Part shown: piece after piece, positions 54,317 through 62,621 of the stretch
Layout: the number at the start of each line of letters is the position of its first letter
How positions within the stretch are numbered: position 1 is the first letter of the stretch
Source: Streptomyces sp. NBC_01571
GTDB lineage: Bacteria; Actinomycetota; Actinomycetes; Streptomycetales; Streptomycetaceae
Direction of reading: 5' to 3'
Assembly: GCF_026339875.1 (NCBI RefSeq)
Contig: NZ_JAPEPZ010000001.1
Coordinates: 4,464,001 to 4,528,000 of the forward strand
Length of the DNA stretch: 64,000 nt
Position numbers and translations under genes: made by a program
Notes under the pieces: generated by a model
What the model saw: only the letters and a program-made list of their open reading frames with translations
Told to the model about the DNA's origin: nothing
The model's database searches: none

Positions 54317-55588
54317 CTACCGACCAGGTGTGAACTCCACCGGAAGCGTGCGCAATCCACGCATAATGAGTCCGCCACGCCATCGCAAATCAGCCGAATC
54401 GACCCCGAGTTGGAGGTCGGGCAGCCGGGTGAGGAGGGTGGCCAGCGCGGTCTGTCCCTCCAGCCGGGCGAGCGGCGCGCCGAGACAGTAGTGGATGCCG
54501 TGGCCGTAGCCGAGGTGTTGGTTGTCACGGCGGGAGAGATCGAGCGTGTCGGGCTGTGCGAACCGGGCGGGGTCACGGTCCGCAGCCGCGAGGACGACGA
54601 GCACGGGGTCGCCGGGCGCGATGTCCTGTCCGCCGATGCGGACCGCCTCGGTCGCGAACCGCCACGTGGCCAGCTCCACCGGGCCGTCGTAGCGCAGGAG
54701 TTCCTCGACACCCGTCTCCAGCAGGCTCCTCTCCCCGGCGGCGAGCGAGGTCTGCAGCCGTTCCCGCTGCCCGGGGTGGGTGAGGAGCGCGTACGTGCCG
54801 TTGCCGATCAGGTTCACCGTCGTCTCGAACCCGGCGAAGAGCAGGATGAAGGCCATGGCGGCGGCCTCGTTCTCGGTGAGGTGCTCGCCGTGGTCGGAGG
54901 CGCGGATGAGACCGGAGATGAGGTCCTCGCCGGGCGCGGGCACGCCGGGGAGGGCCTCACGCTTCTTGCGGATGAGCTCGCCCAGATACCCGCGCATCTT
55001 CTTGACGGACCGCCCGACGCCGCCCCTCGGGCCGCCGCCGTGCCGGATCATCATCCCCGCCCAGTCCCGGAAGTCGTCCTGGTCCTCGCGGGGCACGCCC
55101 AGCAGGTCGCAGATGGCGTAGATGGGGAGCGGGAACGCGAACTCGTGGATCAGGTCGGCGGAGCCCCTCTCCTGGAACTGGTCGATGAGGTGGTCGGTGA
55201 GCTCCTGCACGCGCGGCGCGAACTCGGCGACCCGGCGCGGGGTGAACGCCTTGCTGACGAGCCGCCGCAGCCGGGTGTGGTCCGGCGGGTCGATGTTGAG
55301 CAGATGGGTCATCAGCTCGGCCTTGCGCTCGCCCGGGATGCCCGTCCTGCCCTTCGCGTGCGCGGGTTCGTCGTGGTGGGCCGGGTTCTTGCTGAGCCGT
55401 GCGTCCGCGAGCGCCTGCTTCGCGTCCGCGTACCGGGTGACCAGCCAGGCCTCCACCCCGCTGGGCAGCCGCGTCCGGTGCACGGGCGCGTGCTCCCGCA
55501 GCCAGGCGTACGCCGGGTAGGGGTCGGTGGCGAACTCCCAGGTGAAGAGTTCGGGAGCGGGGCTGAGCGGCGGGGGCTGGTCGGTCAC
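54317..55588 (-). CDS. Cytochrome P450 (CYP107-like)
   Basis: 423 residues from GTG 55588. I-helix oxygen-activation motif AGFET (252-256), ExxR at E296-R299, haem loop GYGHGIHYCLG with ligand C368. LLNIDPPDHTRLRRLVSKAFTPRRV is the usual C-helix block. Soluble bacterial class. By position next to the Rpf pair it may match CYP107U1 of S. coelicolor, reported to matter for sporulation (recalled, not checked). Divergent from the flavohaemoglobin-like gene; no ferredoxin gene is adjacent. Confidence 0.92.
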   Translation of the reverse strand: MTDQPPPLSPAPELFTWEFATDPYPAYAWLREHAPVHRTRLPSGVEAWLVTRYADAKQALADARLSKNPAHHDEPAHAKGRTGIPGERKAELMTHLLNIDPPDHTRLRRLVSKAFTPRRVAEFAPRVQELTDHLIDQFQERGSADLIHEFAFPLPIYAICDLLGVPREDQDDFRDWAGMMIRHGGGPRGGVGRSVKKMRGYLGELIRKKREALPGVPAPGEDLISGLIRASDHGEHLTENEAAAMAFILLFAGFETTVNLIGNGTYALLTHPGQRERLQTSLAAGERSLLETGVEELLRYDGPVELATWRFATEAVRIGGQDIAPGDPVLVVLAAADRDPARFAQPDTLDLSRRDNQHLGYGHGIHYCLGAPLARLEGQTALATLLTRLPDLQLGVDSADLRWRGGLIMRGLRTLPVEFTPGR

Positions 55589-55744
55589 TCCCCGACGGTA
55601 TCCGGCGCGCGGATCAATGGCGTCCGCAGGGCGCGCGGGCCCGGAACACGCCCCGGCGCGGACGCCGCGCGGACTTCACCCCGGACTGTCCGTAAATCAC
55701 CTGCCGTTTGACTCCGCGGCTCGACGACTCTCTACATTCGCGCC

Positions 55745-56956
55745 GTGGACCCCGAAATACTCAGATCCAGCTTCGCGGTCGTCGAGAGACGGGCCGAGTT
55801 CGCGGTCAAGTACTTCTACTCGCATCTCTTCCGGCACAACCCGGACCTGCGCGGGCTCTTCCCGCTGGACCACCCGGAGGACATGGAGCGGCAGCGGGAC
55901 CGGTTGTTCGCGGCCCTCACCCATGTGCTGGAACGGCTGGAGGACCCGGCACTGCCGGGGTACTTACGGGAACTGGGGCGCGATCACCGGAAGTACCTGG
56001 CGGAGCCGGAGCACTACGCGGCCGTGGGGGCGAGTCTCGTCGCGGCGTTCGCCGTCGTCGCGGGGTCGGCGTGGAACGCGGAGGCGGAGAAGGCCTGGGG
56101 CGAGGCCTACGGTGCGATCACGAACGTCATGCTCCAGGGAGCCTGGGAGGCGCAGCACGCGGGCGAACCACCCTGGTGGGACGCCGAGGTCGTGTCCCGG
56201 ACGCGGCACGGCGACGACCTCGTCGTCCTGACCCTGCGACCGCACCAGCGGCTCCGCTACTTCCCCGGCCAGTACGTCAGCGTCAGCGTCCCCCATCTGC
56301 CGGGCGTCTGGCGTCCGTACTCCATCGGCAACGCGCCCCGTGCCGACCTCACCCTCGATCTGCACGTCAGCCGGGTGGAGAACGGGGTGCTCTCCACCGC
56401 CCTGGTGCGGCGGACCCGGGAGGGCGACGTCCTGCGGCTCGGCTCGCCAGGCGGCGGACTGATCCTGCGGACGCCGGTGGAACGGCCCCTGACCTTCATC
56501 GCGGCGGGCACCGGGTGGGCGCCGGTCAAGGCACTGCTGCAGCGGCTCGACGCCACGCACGAGGCCCGGCTGTTCCTCGTCGCCCGTGACACCTCGTACC
56601 TCTACGACCGGTCGGCCGTGGAACACCTGCAGGCACGGCTGCCCCGGCTGGGCGTCACCTTCATCACCCCGGCGCCCGGCCGCCCCAGGACGCAGGCGAC
56701 CGAGCGGCTGCTGACCGCGCTGGGCAACCGGGCCGGCTGGGCCCGGCACGACGTCTATCTGACCGGTCCGCCCCAGCTCGTCGAGGAGGTCGGCGAGGCC
56801 CTTCCCACCCTCGGCACCCCGCCCGACCGGCTCTTCCGCGACCTCCTGCCGCCCACCGCGGAGGCGAGCGACCGGCCGCTGGGCGCGGCGGAGTGGCTGC
56901 TCGACCGGCCCCGGCCGAACTGGCACAACCCGTCGGCCCGCGCACCGGACGCGTGA
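55745..56956 (+). CDS. Flavohaemoglobin-like NO/O2 reductase with a TTA codon
   Basis: 403 residues from GTG 55745. Globin domain (1-135) with B10-region tyrosines (KYFYSHLF) and the proximal histidine H81 in RDHRKYL. A ferredoxin-reductase-like FAD/NAD domain follows (FPGQYVSVSVP, RPYSIGN, FIAAGTGWAPVKALL, DVYLTGPPQLV). The order is that of Hmp nitric-oxide dioxygenases. Codon 74 (55964-55966) is TTA, the only one I found in frame in the window, so full translation should need the bldA tRNA. The C-terminal 30 residues are extra. Confidence 0.88.
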   Translation: MDPEILRSSFAVVERRAEFAVKYFYSHLFRHNPDLRGLFPLDHPEDMERQRDRLFAALTHVLERLEDPALPGYLRELGRDHRKYLAEPEHYAAVGASLVAAFAVVAGSAWNAEAEKAWGEAYGAITNVMLQGAWEAQHAGEPPWWDAEVVSRTRHGDDLVVLTLRPHQRLRYFPGQYVSVSVPHLPGVWRPYSIGNAPRADLTLDLHVSRVENGVLSTALVRRTREGDVLRLGSPGGGLILRTPVERPLTFIAAGTGWAPVKALLQRLDATHEARLFLVARDTSYLYDRSAVEHLQARLPRLGVTFITPAPGRPRTQATERLLTALGNRAGWARHDVYLTGPPQLVEEVGEALPTLGTPPDRLFRDLLPPTAEASDRPLGAAEWLLDRPRPNWHNPSARAPDA

Positions 56957-56984
56957 CCCGGGCACGGGGGACACCGCCCCCGCC

Positions 56985-58004
56985 TCAGCCGTCGAGCGCC
57001 GGCGAACCCTCCCGCGCACGGATCGCGTCCCGGTACGTCCGCGCCGCCGCGCGCAGTGCCGCCTCCGGGTCCACGCCCTCGGCCTCGGCCCGCGCGGCCA
57101 CGGCCAGCAGCTCGTACCCGACGCCCTCACCGCGCGGCAGCTCGACCTCGAGTCCCGCCGTGCGCGCCCGTGAGGCGAGCTTGGCCGCGAGCGCAAGGCC
57201 CGGCTGGCCCAGCGGTATCCCCTCCGTCACGGATGTCCGGCGCTTCTCCTCGGCCTTCGTGCGCAGCCAGTGCTCCTTGACCTCTTCGGGGGTCGTGGCC
57301 GTCTCGTCGCCGAACACGTGCGGGTGGCGGTGGATCAGCTTGGCGACGATGCCGCCCGCCACGTCGTCGATCGAGAAGGGCTCGGCACCGTCCTCCGGAC
57401 GGCCCTCCTCCGCGATCCGGGAGTGGAAGACCACCTGGAGCAGGACGTCGCCGAGCTCCTCCCTGAGCTCGTCCCGGTCCCCCTCCTCGATCGCCTCGAC
57501 CAGTTCGTACGCCTCCTCGATCCCGTACTTCGCGAGGCCCTCGTGGGTCTGCCGGGACGACCAGGGGCACTCGACGCGGATGCGGTCCATGACCTGGACG
57601 AGGTCGAGGAGGCGGGCGCCCGGCAGGTCGTACGACGCGGGGAGCAGCTCCAGCTCGGGCATGTGGACCCGGCCGGAGCCGGCCAGCCGGGCCAGGCCGT
57701 CGGTGAGGCGCGGCTCGCCCTCGCCGGTGGCCACGACCACCACCGTGCGCCCGCCGGCACAGGCGTCCACCAGCTCCTGCGCGTCGGGCGAGGTCTCGTC
57801 CACGGCGACGCCTGCCTCCCGCAGATAGGGCAGCTGCGGATGCGCGCCGTCCGCGCACAGCACCTGGTCGGCGCCGCGCAGCGCCTGCCAGGCGGGCCAG
57901 GACAGCAGTCCGGGCGCGACGCGGTGGCTGGTGGTGAGCAGGACGATACGGCCGGGGGCGGCGGGGCCGGCCTGGGCGGCTGCTTCGGAGCTGGTTGCGT
58001 TCAC
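56985..58004 (-). CDS. mazG: MazG-type nucleoside triphosphate pyrophosphohydrolase
   Basis: 339 residues from GTG 58004. Residues 1-115 form an N-terminal domain resembling a reduced SAM-methylase-like (YabN-type) unit (RIVLLTTSHRVAPGLLSW; GRTVVVVATGEGEPRL). The MazG domain runs from about 130 to 300: MDRIRVECPWSSRQTHEGL, the metal-binding EEAYELVEAIEEGD and ELGDVLLQVVFHSRIAEE. It removes aberrant NTPs. Convergent with the globin gene, 28 bases apart. Confidence 0.9.
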   Translation of the reverse strand: MNATSSEAAAQAGPAAPGRIVLLTTSHRVAPGLLSWPAWQALRGADQVLCADGAHPQLPYLREAGVAVDETSPDAQELVDACAGGRTVVVVATGEGEPRLTDGLARLAGSGRVHMPELELLPASYDLPGARLLDLVQVMDRIRVECPWSSRQTHEGLAKYGIEEAYELVEAIEEGDRDELREELGDVLLQVVFHSRIAEEGRPEDGAEPFSIDDVAGGIVAKLIHRHPHVFGDETATTPEEVKEHWLRTKAEEKRRTSVTEGIPLGQPGLALAAKLASRARTAGLEVELPRGEGVGYELLAVAARAEAEGVDPEAALRAAARTYRDAIRAREGSPALDG

Positions 58005-58228
58005 CCCTCGAACGTAACCCACGCCGCCGACACCCCCGGAGTCGTCCACAGGATCGGCGGGACCGGTTGCCGCACCGTCTTCTCCGCGCTCCACGCCCGC
58101 CCCTCGCGCGCCGTGACCCGGTTCCGCCGACGGCCGTTCTCGGCCGTCTTCGGCATCCGCCGGGCCGCACACCTCCGGCCGGGTCCCCGCCCCGACTGCC
58201 GGGCCCCTTTGCTACCGGCTGCCCGTCC

Positions 58229-58888
58229 TCACGCCGCCTGAGGGGTTCCCGCCGGCGTGACCTCCCGCAGCCACGGTGTCTTCGCGTCGACGCGGCCGCT
58301 CTTCTGCACGTCCCAGGCGCCGTAGCGCGGGTTCAGGTCGATGTGCAGCTCCTTGGAGGCCTGGGACATGGCCTTCCAGAACATGGCCTTGCCGTCGGCG
58401 GTGTTCATGTCGGCGCCGAGCGAGGCCGCCACCTTCTGGGCCTCGATCTCGGTGCGCAGGTTCTCGTCGAGGCGCGCCGGCGCCACGCCGTACTGCTGGA
58501 GCCAGACCGTCTCCAGTCCGTGCGCGCCGCCCGCCTGCTGTTCCAGGGACGACCGCAGCTGCTGGACGTCCCTGCGGGTGACGCTGACGCGCGCGTCCTT
58601 CGCCGCCCGGTCGAGGACGTGGTCGAGGACCATGCTGTGCAGGGTGTCGCGGGTGAGGCTGCCGGTCTTGGCGATGGCCTGCTCGTACTGGGCCTCGTCC
58701 TTCGTGACGGCCCGCTGGGCCGATCGCACCTCGTTCACCCGGCCCTCCAGTTGGGCGACGGTGATCCGCTGACCGCCGACGACGGCCGCGGCGCCTGGAT
58801 GCGCCTCGCTGCCGCACGCGGTGAGCAGGGGGGCCGCGGCGACGATCGCTGCGGCGAGGACGACGGCGGTGCGACGGCGGCGGTGCAA
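58229..58888 (-). CDS. SurA-N-like lipoprotein
   Basis: 219 residues from TTG 58888, favoured because GGGAGG precedes it by five bases and the product then starts with a lipoprotein signal (lipobox LTAC). The mature protein has GAAAVVGGQRITVAQLEGRVNEV and long helices typical of the SurA N-terminal chaperone domain, without a rotamase domain. Probably an extracytoplasmic folding factor tethered to the membrane. Lies in a leftward run with the next genes but separated by gaps of over 150 bases. Confidence 0.82.
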   Translation of the reverse strand: MHRRRRTAVVLAAAIVAAAPLLTACGSEAHPGAAAVVGGQRITVAQLEGRVNEVRSAQRAVTKDEAQYEQAIAKTGSLTRDTLHSMVLDHVLDRAAKDARVSVTRRDVQQLRSSLEQQAGGAHGLETVWLQQYGVAPARLDENLRTEIEAQKVAASLGADMNTADGKAMFWKAMSQASKELHIDLNPRYGAWDVQKSGRVDAKTPWLREVTPAGTPQAA

Positions 58889-59056
58889 GGAAACCTCCCG
58901 AGGAGATTGTGCGGCGGTGCACAAAGTCTTGCGGTGATCGATGTTAGGCAGTGGCCCGGCTCTCGGCCAGCCATTCGACCAACGATTCGCGGAGAGTTCG
59001 GGTACCACCGCGCACCCGTGCGGTACGTGCCACCCGCCCCGGGCCCCGCCGCGCCG

Positions 59057-59734
59057 TCAACCGCGCGTGCCGACCCGTCGCTCGACCGCGTCCGCGACCT
59101 CGGCGCGCAGTCGGCCGCCGGGACGCGCGAAGGTGATGTTGCCGGGGTCCTTGCCGCTCCCGGCGTTCGGGGTGCTGCCGGTGTCCTCGGAGCCGCTCCC
59201 GCCGTCGCCGACGAGGACGAAGTCCACCGTCCGGTGCAGCGGTGCGGCCTGCTCGGCGGCCTCGATCTGGTGGCGTCCGGCCGCGAGCACCACGTCGCAG
59301 GAGCGCTGGAGCAGGCCGTTGAGGTACGGCCGCGCGTTGGCCGCGGACTGTTCTCCGGTCACCGGCACGTAGCTGACGCGCGCGTGCGTGGTGAGGGACG
59401 CGTCCTGCATGCCCTCCCAGACCTGGGCCGCCGTGGTCCCGGCGGTGATCCCGTCCTCGCCGGTGAGCAGACAGGCGTCGACGTCCTTGTAGGACCGGGC
59501 CCTGGTGTCGGGGAGCCGCCGCGCGGTCTCGGTACGGGAGAGGAAGTACCCGGTGACGGCGACGGCGGCCACCACGATCACGGCGCCCGCCAGCAGGGCG
59601 ATGGTGTGCCCGCCCAGTTCCTGCAGCCACAGCCGTGCGGACCGGGCGGCCGTGGTGAGCCGTGACCGCCGCGTGGCGTCGCGCACCGCCTTCGCGCGCC
59701 GCGCCGGCGGTACCCGCCTGACCCGCTTGACCAC
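59057..59734 (-). CDS. Membrane-anchored protein with BMP-like domain
   Basis: 225 residues from GTG 59734. A basic cytoplasmic leader, one membrane helix (TIALLAGAVIVVAAVAVTGYFL), then an outside domain: VDACLLTGEDGITAGTTAAQVWEGMQDAS and VVLAAGRHQIEAAEQAAPLHRTVDFVLVG. This resembles part of the basic-membrane-protein/periplasmic ligand-binding fold but is too short for a full binding protein. Weak ribosome site. Function unknown. Confidence 0.68.
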   Translation of the reverse strand: MVKRVRRVPPARRAKAVRDATRRSRLTTAARSARLWLQELGGHTIALLAGAVIVVAAVAVTGYFLSRTETARRLPDTRARSYKDVDACLLTGEDGITAGTTAAQVWEGMQDASLTTHARVSYVPVTGEQSAANARPYLNGLLQRSCDVVLAAGRHQIEAAEQAAPLHRTVDFVLVGDGGSGSEDTGSTPNAGSGKDPGNITFARPGGRLRAEVADAVERRVGTRG

Positions 59735-59812
59735 TGGTTGTCTCGTGCTCCCTGTCCGTGCCTGCTGCCGCTGCCTACCGCCTGTTGCTGTCCGTCGCCT
59801 GTCGTGGCGCGT

Positions 59813-60085
59813 CTACGGACGGGCCGGCCGGCGGGGCCGGACCTTCCAGGCGTGGACCGAGGCGGCCACCATCGACAGCAGGATCAGCAGCACGTCGGCC
59901 GCGAACTCGCCGCCGTGCGTGGTGTCGGGTGTCAGCGCGAGCTCCGCGCGGCTGCCCCGGCGCGGCGCGATCACGAGGGAGGGAACGGGGCAGAGCAGTC
60001 CCCGGCTGACGACGGGAACCGCCGCGCCCCCGGCCCGCACGGCATCGGCCGCAGTACCCGTACCGGCGCGATCCTCATGCCCCGC
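59813..60085 (-). CDS. Possible small membrane protein, start and frame uncertain
   Basis: From GTG 60040 to 59813 one frame gives 75 codons with almost all G/C third positions and a hydrophobic segment (FAADVLLILLSMVAASVHAW), so it is probably coding. A much better start, ATG at 60077 with GAAGGAG in front, is in another frame that stops soon after. A real gene may begin at that ATG and be broken by a single-base shift near 60020-60040. No family is recognised. Confidence 0.4.
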   Translation of the reverse strand, partial: AGHEDRAGTGTAADAVRAGGAAVPVVSRGLLCPVPSLVIAPRRGSRAELALTPDTTHGGEFAADVLLILLSMVAASVHAWKVRPRRPARP

Positions 60086-60107
60086 TCCTTCGTCCTCGTC
60101 GGCGGGC

Positions 60108-60935
60108 TCAGCCGGTGATGGCGACCGGCGCGTCCCACGCGTCCCGGTCGACGGTGATGGTGTAACCGCCGATCGTTTCCTTGCTGTTGACCATGTACTG
60201 GTGGGCGCGGCTGTGGTTGGTCCACCGGTCGGCGGCGAACGGCCAGTCGGCGATCGTGGTGTTCTGCTTGTCCCACAGCGCGTACCAGAGGTTGCCCGGC
60301 AGGTTCGTGCGGTCGGTGGCGTCGGCGACGGCCTTCGCGCTGGAGCTGCGGAAGCCGTAGAAGCCCGCGCGGTACGTCTGGGCGTTGAGCGTCTTGTCGA
60401 AGGCCCGGATGTAGGTCAGCGTCGCGGTGTTGCACGACTTGTTCGTGATGTCGTACGACTCCATGTCCAGGTAGATGGGGCTGCCCGCCTTCATCCCCAG
60501 CGCGGACGCCTTGGCCACCGCGTCCGCGGCGTCGGTGGCGCCGAGCGAGGCGGCGTTGGAGGTGGTGAGCTTCTCCGGGTTGGAGCCCGTCTGGCAGGAG
60601 GGCTGGGCGCCGACGTACAGCGGGATGAGCTTCCAGCCCAGCGTGCTGACCGACTTCACCCAGGACGCGGTGAGGTTGGGCTGGCCGCATCCGCGGTTCT
60701 TGCCGCCGATGTACACGGCGGCCGCTCCGTAGAAGCCGGTGTGCCAGGCCTTCATCGCGGTCAGCGAGGGTGCGGCGCAGGTGTCGAACGCGCGGCCCGT
60801 GAACGTCTTCTGGGCGGGCCAGGTGGTCGCCGCCATCGACGTCTGCGCCGCGATCCCGGCTCCCGCGACCACGGCGGCACCCGCCGACGCCCAGGCGATG
60901 TAACGGCCCTTCTTGGACATCCGATGGCTGGACAT
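60108..60935 (-). CDS. DUF1906 glycoside-hydrolase-like secreted protein
   Basis: 275 residues from ATG 60935. Signal peptide to about SMAAT, then a single domain with GRAFDTCAAPSLTAMKAW, VYIGGKNRGCG, IPLYVGAQPSC, PIYLDMESYD and GFYGFRSSSAKAV. This is the Rv2525c-like DUF1906 TIM-barrel family related to GH25 muramidases; the D/E pair in LDMES is the likely active site. Tat or Sec substrate acting on the envelope. The 395-base divergent region upstream is described separately. Confidence 0.87.
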   Translation of the reverse strand: MSSHRMSKKGRYIAWASAGAAVVAGAGIAAQTSMAATTWPAQKTFTGRAFDTCAAPSLTAMKAWHTGFYGAAAVYIGGKNRGCGQPNLTASWVKSVSTLGWKLIPLYVGAQPSCQTGSNPEKLTTSNAASLGATDAADAVAKASALGMKAGSPIYLDMESYDITNKSCNTATLTYIRAFDKTLNAQTYRAGFYGFRSSSAKAVADATDRTNLPGNLWYALWDKQNTTIADWPFAADRWTNHSRAHQYMVNSKETIGGYTITVDRDAWDAPVAITG

Positions 60936-61330
60936 CCCCACCCCGATCCATGACACGCGCGGATCACGGCACGGTGAACGCGCGTGATCTGCGAACAAGT
61001 TGAGAACAGCGAAGAAAGCCCCTGAGACGGCGCCCATCCCCGGCACACCGGCGAACGGTGTCCGGCCCCCGGCGCCCGGGGCGGATCGCACCCTAACCGA
61101 CACCACCCCACACCCCGGGAAACCCCTGATCTCGATCACCACAAGATTCCCTCAAGTCACAGCAAAGAGCGTCGAGTCGACGGCGATCCCGGACCGGCCC
61201 CCGCTCCCGCGGCGGATCTTTGGCACATGCATACCTGTGCATGACCTGTGCATGACTTGTACGTGGTCCGCCCGCCCCTACAGTCCGCTCGGCTGCATCG
61301 CCCCACTTCACAGAGGATTCAGAGACCCCT
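60936..61330. promoter_or_regulatory. Divergent promoter region
   Basis: 395 bases between the DUF1906 gene and the lipoprotein gene. For the lipoprotein, TTGTAC (61257-61262), a 16-base spacer and TACAGT (61279-61284) make a good promoter 46 bases before the ATG. Directly upstream and reaching the -35, the 11-bp unit CCTGTGCATGA is repeated at 61234-61244 and 61245-61255, after ATGCAT. No regulator is adjacent. No gene in the rest. Confidence 0.6.
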
Positions 61331-62053
61331 ATGCGTCACCCGTCCCCGTACCGTCCCGCCAGAACGCTGCTCGCCGCCGCGCTTCTCCCGCTGGCCCTGG
61401 CGGCCTGTTCCTCCGGAACCTCCGACCACTCCTCCTCCGCCCCGACGAAGGCGGCCAAGGACCCCGACGCCGGTCTGCTGACGGGCGCCCGGCTCAAGAA
61501 GGCGCTGGCGCCCGCGTCCTTCTTCGCCTCCGGTTTCGCGGTCGACCCCGACGGCGCTCGGGACTCCGGGGCGGCGTACACGGCGCCGTCCGCGTCCGCC
61601 GCGGCGAAGCCGGACTGCTCCCTGCTCGGCGGCACCAGCTGGATAACCGTCACCGGCGTCTCGGGGGTGTCCTTCGCGCAGAACGACTACGTCAGCAAGG
61701 CCACGTCCGAGGACATCGCCCAGGAGATCGACACCTTCCGGGGTACGACCGCGGCCGAGGTGCTCAAGGACCTGGAGGAGACCGCCACCGCCTGCGCGAC
61801 CTTCACCGACACCCAGACCCACAGCCAGGTGAAGGTCACCGGTGCCGCCACCCCCGGTCTCGGCGACACCGCGTACACCCTCACCCTGACCGACAGCGCC
61901 TGGCAGAACGGCACGACCCTGATCGCCGTGCGCTCCGGAACCGACGTCGTCAGCGTGATGTCCACGGACGGCCACGACAACGGCGCGGCCACGGCCGCGA
62001 AGCTCGCCGCGCGGATCGTCACGTCTCTGCGGGGCGAACACCAGCGCGCATGA
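61331..62053 (+). CDS. Secreted lipoprotein, function unknown
   Basis: 240 residues. Lipoprotein signal with LAAC, a Ser/Thr linker, then a mixed alpha/beta domain with two cysteines (KPDCSLL and ATACATF) that may form a disulfide, and NDYVSKATSEDIAQEIDTFRG. The general plan resembles extracellular sensor-type lipoproteins of actinobacteria (PknH-extracellular-like), a resemblance only. ATG 61331 is preceded by CAGAGGA. Good promoter upstream. Confidence 0.75.
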   Translation: MRHPSPYRPARTLLAAALLPLALAACSSGTSDHSSSAPTKAAKDPDAGLLTGARLKKALAPASFFASGFAVDPDGARDSGAAYTAPSASAAAKPDCSLLGGTSWITVTGVSGVSFAQNDYVSKATSEDIAQEIDTFRGTTAAEVLKDLEETATACATFTDTQTHSQVKVTGAATPGLGDTAYTLTLTDSAWQNGTTLIAVRSGTDVVSVMSTDGHDNGAATAAKLAARIVTSLRGEHQRA

Positions 62054-62136
62054 CCCCCTGAATGGGAACATGACGGCGCGGAGGGTGTCCCCGGGGTGTC
62101 CCGGGGCGGCTCCGGGGAGTCTCGGGGGTCTTGACG

Positions 62137-62547
62137 GTGAGCATGGACAAACGCCTGGAAGCCGGCTGGATCCAGCGGATCGCGTGGTCGGTGCTGGCCG
62201 TGGGGTCACTGGGCCTGCTGGTCTGGGTGCCGTTCCTGTACGTGGCGATCCGCCGCGGCCGGGGTTCGGACTGGGGTGCCTTCGCCGCGTTCCTGCTGTA
62301 CGAGCTGGTGACGCTGCCGTGGGCGACCACGCAGCAGAGCGACTCGGGTGATCCCGTCCTCGGCGTGGTCGCGCTGGTCAGCATCGGTATGGCCGTGGGC
62401 ATGCTGCTGTTCGCCGTGTTCGACAAACGGCAGCCGAAGTACCGGGCGGTCGGCCGGGGTCCGGTGCCGGATCAGATGCGAGGACCCGTACCGGGCCCGG
62501 CACAGGGACAGGGCGGTCCGGTGCAGGGCAACCCGTACCTCCGCTAG
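62137..62547 (+). CDS. Small membrane protein, function unknown
   Basis: 136 residues from GTG 62137 (GGGGG eight bases upstream; ATG 62143 also possible). Three hydrophobic segments (IAWSVLAVGSLGLLVWVPFLYVAI in pieces; WGAFAAFLLYELVTLPW; VLGVVALVSIGMAVGMLLFAVF) and a Gly/Pro/Gln-rich cytoplasmic tail. Widespread type in Streptomyces without assigned role. Confidence 0.72.
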   Translation: MSMDKRLEAGWIQRIAWSVLAVGSLGLLVWVPFLYVAIRRGRGSDWGAFAAFLLYELVTLPWATTQQSDSGDPVLGVVALVSIGMAVGMLLFAVFDKRQPKYRAVGRGPVPDQMRGPVPGPAQGQGGPVQGNPYLR

Positions 62548-62559
62548 CCATCGAGCACG

Positions 62560-62595
62560 GGGCGGGCACCGGCGGACGTACGCCGCTGCCCGCCC
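62560..62595. terminator. Hairpin between convergent genes
   Basis: 9-bp outer stem (62560-62568 with 62587-62595) enclosing an inner GGCG/CGCC stem, between the small membrane protein and the M16-type gene. Confidence 0.65.
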
Positions 62596-62621
62596 GGTCG
62601 GCGTCGGCCCCGCCCGGTGCC

